Made by a program: the position numbers and the translations under genes. DNA of 64,000 nucleotides from Ancylobacter aquaticus (GTDB lineage: Bacteria > Pseudomonadota > Alphaproteobacteria > Rhizobiales > Xanthobacteraceae), in NCBI RefSeq assembly GCF_004339465.1, contig NZ_SMFY01000001.1, forward strand, positions 1,798,001 to 1,862,000, given 5' to 3'. The notes beneath the pieces are model-generated. The model saw only the letters and a program-made list of their open reading frames with translations, was not told the origin of the DNA and searched no databases. Position 1 is the first letter of the stretch. Each line of letters opens with the position of its first letter. Below, piece by piece: positions 62,217-64,000 of this stretch.

Positions 62217-64000
62217 ATGAATCAGCATCTCTCGCCTGCCCGCACCGCCTCTTCCGCCTGCCCCCATGACTGCCCCTCCACCTGCGCGCTGGAGATCGAG
62301 GTCGTGGACGGGCGCATCGGCCGCGTGCGCGGCGCGCGCGACAACAGCTTCACCGCCGGAATCATTTGCGCCAAGGTCGCGCGCTACGCCGAGCGGGCGA
62401 ACCATCCCGACAGGCTGACCCGCCCGCTGCGCCGCATGGGCGCGAAAGGCAATGGCGCCTACGCACCCATCGGCTGGGACGAGGCGCTGGACGAGATCGC
62501 CCACCAGTTCCGCGAGGCCGAGCGCCGCTTCGGGCCGGAAGCGGTATGGCCCTATTACTACGCCGGCACGATGGGGCTGGTGATGCGCGACGGCATCAAC
62601 CGGCTGACCCGCGCCAAGGGCTATTCGCGCTTCTTTTCCAGCATCTGCGTCAACCCGGCCTGGAGCGGGTTCATGGCCGGCACCGGCAAGCTCGCCGGGC
62701 CGGACCCGCGCGAAATGGCCAAGAGCGACTTTGTCGTCATCTGGGGCACCAACCCGGTGTCGACCCAGATCAACGTGATGACGCACGCTATCCGCGCCCG
62801 CAAGGAGCGCGGGGCCAAGATCGCCGTGGTCGATGTCTACCGCTCGCCCACCATGGAGCAGGCGGACATTTCCGTTCTCATCCGGCCGGGGACGGATGGG
62901 GCGCTGGCCTGCGCGGTGATGCATGTGCTGTTTCGCGACGGCTTTGCCGACCGCGACTATCTCGCTGAATTTGCTGATGACGCGGAGGGTTTCGAGGCTC
63001 ATCTCGCCGAGCGCACGCCTGAATGGGCTGCTGCCATCACCGGACTGCCGGCTGCAGAAATCGAGGCGTTCGCGCAGTTCATCGGACGCACGCCGAAAAC
63101 CTTCATCCGCGCCGGCTATGGCTTCACCCGCTCGCGCAACGGCGCGGTGGCGATGCACGCGGTGAGCTGCATTCCCACCATTACCGGGTCGTGGAAGCAT
63201 GAGGGCGGCGGGGTGTTCCACTCCAACAGCGCCATCTATGGCTGGAACAAGACGATGGTGGAGGGGCTGGACATCCCCACCCGCGCGCGGGAGCTTGACC
63301 AGTCGCGCATCGGCGACATCCTGACCGGCGACCCCGAGGCGCTGCTCGGCGGCCCGCCAGTGAGTGCGATGCTGATCCAGAACACCAACCCGGTCTCCGT
63401 CGCGCCCGACCAGGAGACGGTGCGGCGCGGCTTTGCGCGCGAGGACCTGTTTGTCGCCGTGCATGAGCAGTTCATGACTGAGACGGCTGCCATGGCCGAC
63501 ATCGTTCTGCCGGCGACCATGTTCACCGAGCATGACGACCTCTACCAGGGCGGCGGCAACCAATATGTCATTCTCGGCCCCAAGCTGGTCGAGCCGATGG
63601 GCGAGTGCCGCAGCAATCACGAGGTGATCGGCGCGTTGGCCGACCGTCTCGGCGCCGTGCATGAGGGCTTCCAGATGAGCCCGCGCGATCATATCGACTT
63701 TATGCTGCGGGCGGCCGGGCGCGGAACGGTGGAAGCGCTGGAAGAAGCGCGCTTCCTCGACATCCAGCCCGATTTCGCCACCGCCCATTATGAGAAGGGC
63801 TTCAACTGGCCCGATGGCAAATTCCGCCTGAAGCCGGACTGGGCCCGCTCGCGGTTCTCCTCCCCGGCGAAGTTCGGGCCGGTCGAGGACATGCCGGCAT
63901 GGCCGGACCACTGGGCGGTGATCGAGGAAGCGACAGCGGAGTATCCGTTCCGCCTCGTCACCGCGCCCGCGCGCTCCTTCCTCAACTCGACCTTCACCGA
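62217..64000 (+). CDS. Molybdopterin-dependent oxidoreductase (partial, runs off the right edge)
   Basis: The ATG at 62217 is the only start in frame before the essential 4Fe-4S motif: C-x3-C-x3-C-x27-C (Cys15, Cys19, Cys23, Cys51; ACPHDCPSTCALE, IICAKV). The 594 codons in the window run unbroken and contain DMSO-reductase-family segments: YYYAGTMGLVMRDG, FVVIWGTNPVSTQ, LIQNTNPVSVAPDQE, MADIVLPATMFTEHDDLYQ. It would bind bis-MGD and act in the cytoplasm since no Tat signal is seen; the substrate is not predictable. The start overlaps a terminator-like hairpin. Confidence 0.85.
   Translation, partial: MNQHLSPARTASSACPHDCPSTCALEIEVVDGRIGRVRGARDNSFTAGIICAKVARYAERANHPDRLTRPLRRMGAKGNGAYAPIGWDEALDEIAHQFREAERRFGPEAVWPYYYAGTMGLVMRDGINRLTRAKGYSRFFSSICVNPAWSGFMAGTGKLAGPDPREMAKSDFVVIWGTNPVSTQINVMTHAIRARKERGAKIAVVDVYRSPTMEQADISVLIRPGTDGALACAVMHVLFRDGFADRDYLAEFADDAEGFEAHLAERTPEWAAAITGLPAAEIEAFAQFIGRTPKTFIRAGYGFTRSRNGAVAMHAVSCIPTITGSWKHEGGGVFHSNSAIYGWNKTMVEGLDIPTRARELDQSRIGDILTGDPEALLGGPPVSAMLIQNTNPVSVAPDQETVRRGFAREDLFVAVHEQFMTETAAMADIVLPATMFTEHDDLYQGGGNQYVILGPKLVEPMGECRSNHEVIGALADRLGAVHEGFQMSPRDHIDFMLRAAGRGTVEALEEARFLDIQPDFATAHYEKGFNWPDGKFRLKPDWARSRFSSPAKFGPVEDMPAWPDHWAVIEEATAEYPFRLVTAPARSFLNSTFT

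Noticed and set aside
1..64000. CRISPR arrays, tRNA or rRNA genes, insertion sequences, prophage genes
   Set aside because: No regularly spaced repeats, cloverleaf-like or rRNA-like stretches, transposase or phage products were recognised.

Overview
The window looks like chromosomal DNA of a GC-rich alphaproteobacterium of the order Hyphomicrobiales, most likely a methylotrophic member such as the Xanthobacteraceae (Ancylobacter/Starkeya/Xanthobacter type). Reasons: the alphaproteobacterial gene orders rpsF-rpsR-DUF2232-rplI...dnaB-alr, fabD-fabG-acpP-fabF-mltG-yicC-gmk and lptF-lptG-lptD-surA-pdxA-rsmA; a rhizobial-type porin; and a C1-oxidation block with formaldehyde-activating enzyme (Fae) and a complete pqqABCDE operon. 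The genus is inference. I see no rRNA, tRNA, CRISPR array, insertion sequence or prophage.

Region 1 (1-7.3 kb) holds two ABC transport systems placed back to back around one AT-rich divergent promoter region. Leftward runs a set of the kind associated with PQQ-dependent alcohol dehydrogenases: periplasmic binding protein, beta-propeller, cupredoxin-like protein, ATPase and permease (permease cut by the window edge). It resembles in composition the lanthanide-uptake (lut) loci of methylotrophs. Rightward runs an overlapping four-gene operon: a DUF3280-like exported protein, then a NitT/TauT-type binding protein, permease and ATPase.

Region 2 (7.4-16.7 kb) is the rest of the C1/PQQ block: fae, a small Cys-containing orphan gene, a histidine kinase/OmpR-type regulator pair, the pqqA leader hairpin with pqqABCDE, two secreted proteins of unknown function and a convergent SoxYZ-like carrier protein. 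Together these would supply the cofactor, metal handling, periplasmic accessory proteins and downstream formaldehyde step for a PQQ alcohol or methanol dehydrogenase, which itself is not in the window.

Region 3 (16.9-37 kb) is mostly housekeeping: small envelope proteins, an ArsC-like reductase, RF3, an L,D-transpeptidase, NnrU, PanB, a YfgM-like protein, a small lipoprotein and Der on the plus strand; then SDR, VOC, PurF, CvpA, RadA, alanine racemase, DnaB, a cyclopropane-fatty-acid synthase, L9, DUF2232, S18 and S6 on the minus strand.

Region 4 (37.4-53.9 kb) carries the fatty-acid synthesis cluster through gmk (plus), the LPS-export/maturation cluster (minus), then leucyl aminopeptidase and the DNA polymerase III chi subunit (plus). 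Region 5 (54-64 kb) has a porin, an ABC-F ATPase, a DinB-like protein, two small secreted proteins that look like paralogs (both C-x20-C), ndk, two tandem TerC-family membrane proteins and the first 594 codons of a molybdopterin oxidoreductase that runs off the right edge. Its ribosome-binding site seems to lie inside a terminator-like hairpin.
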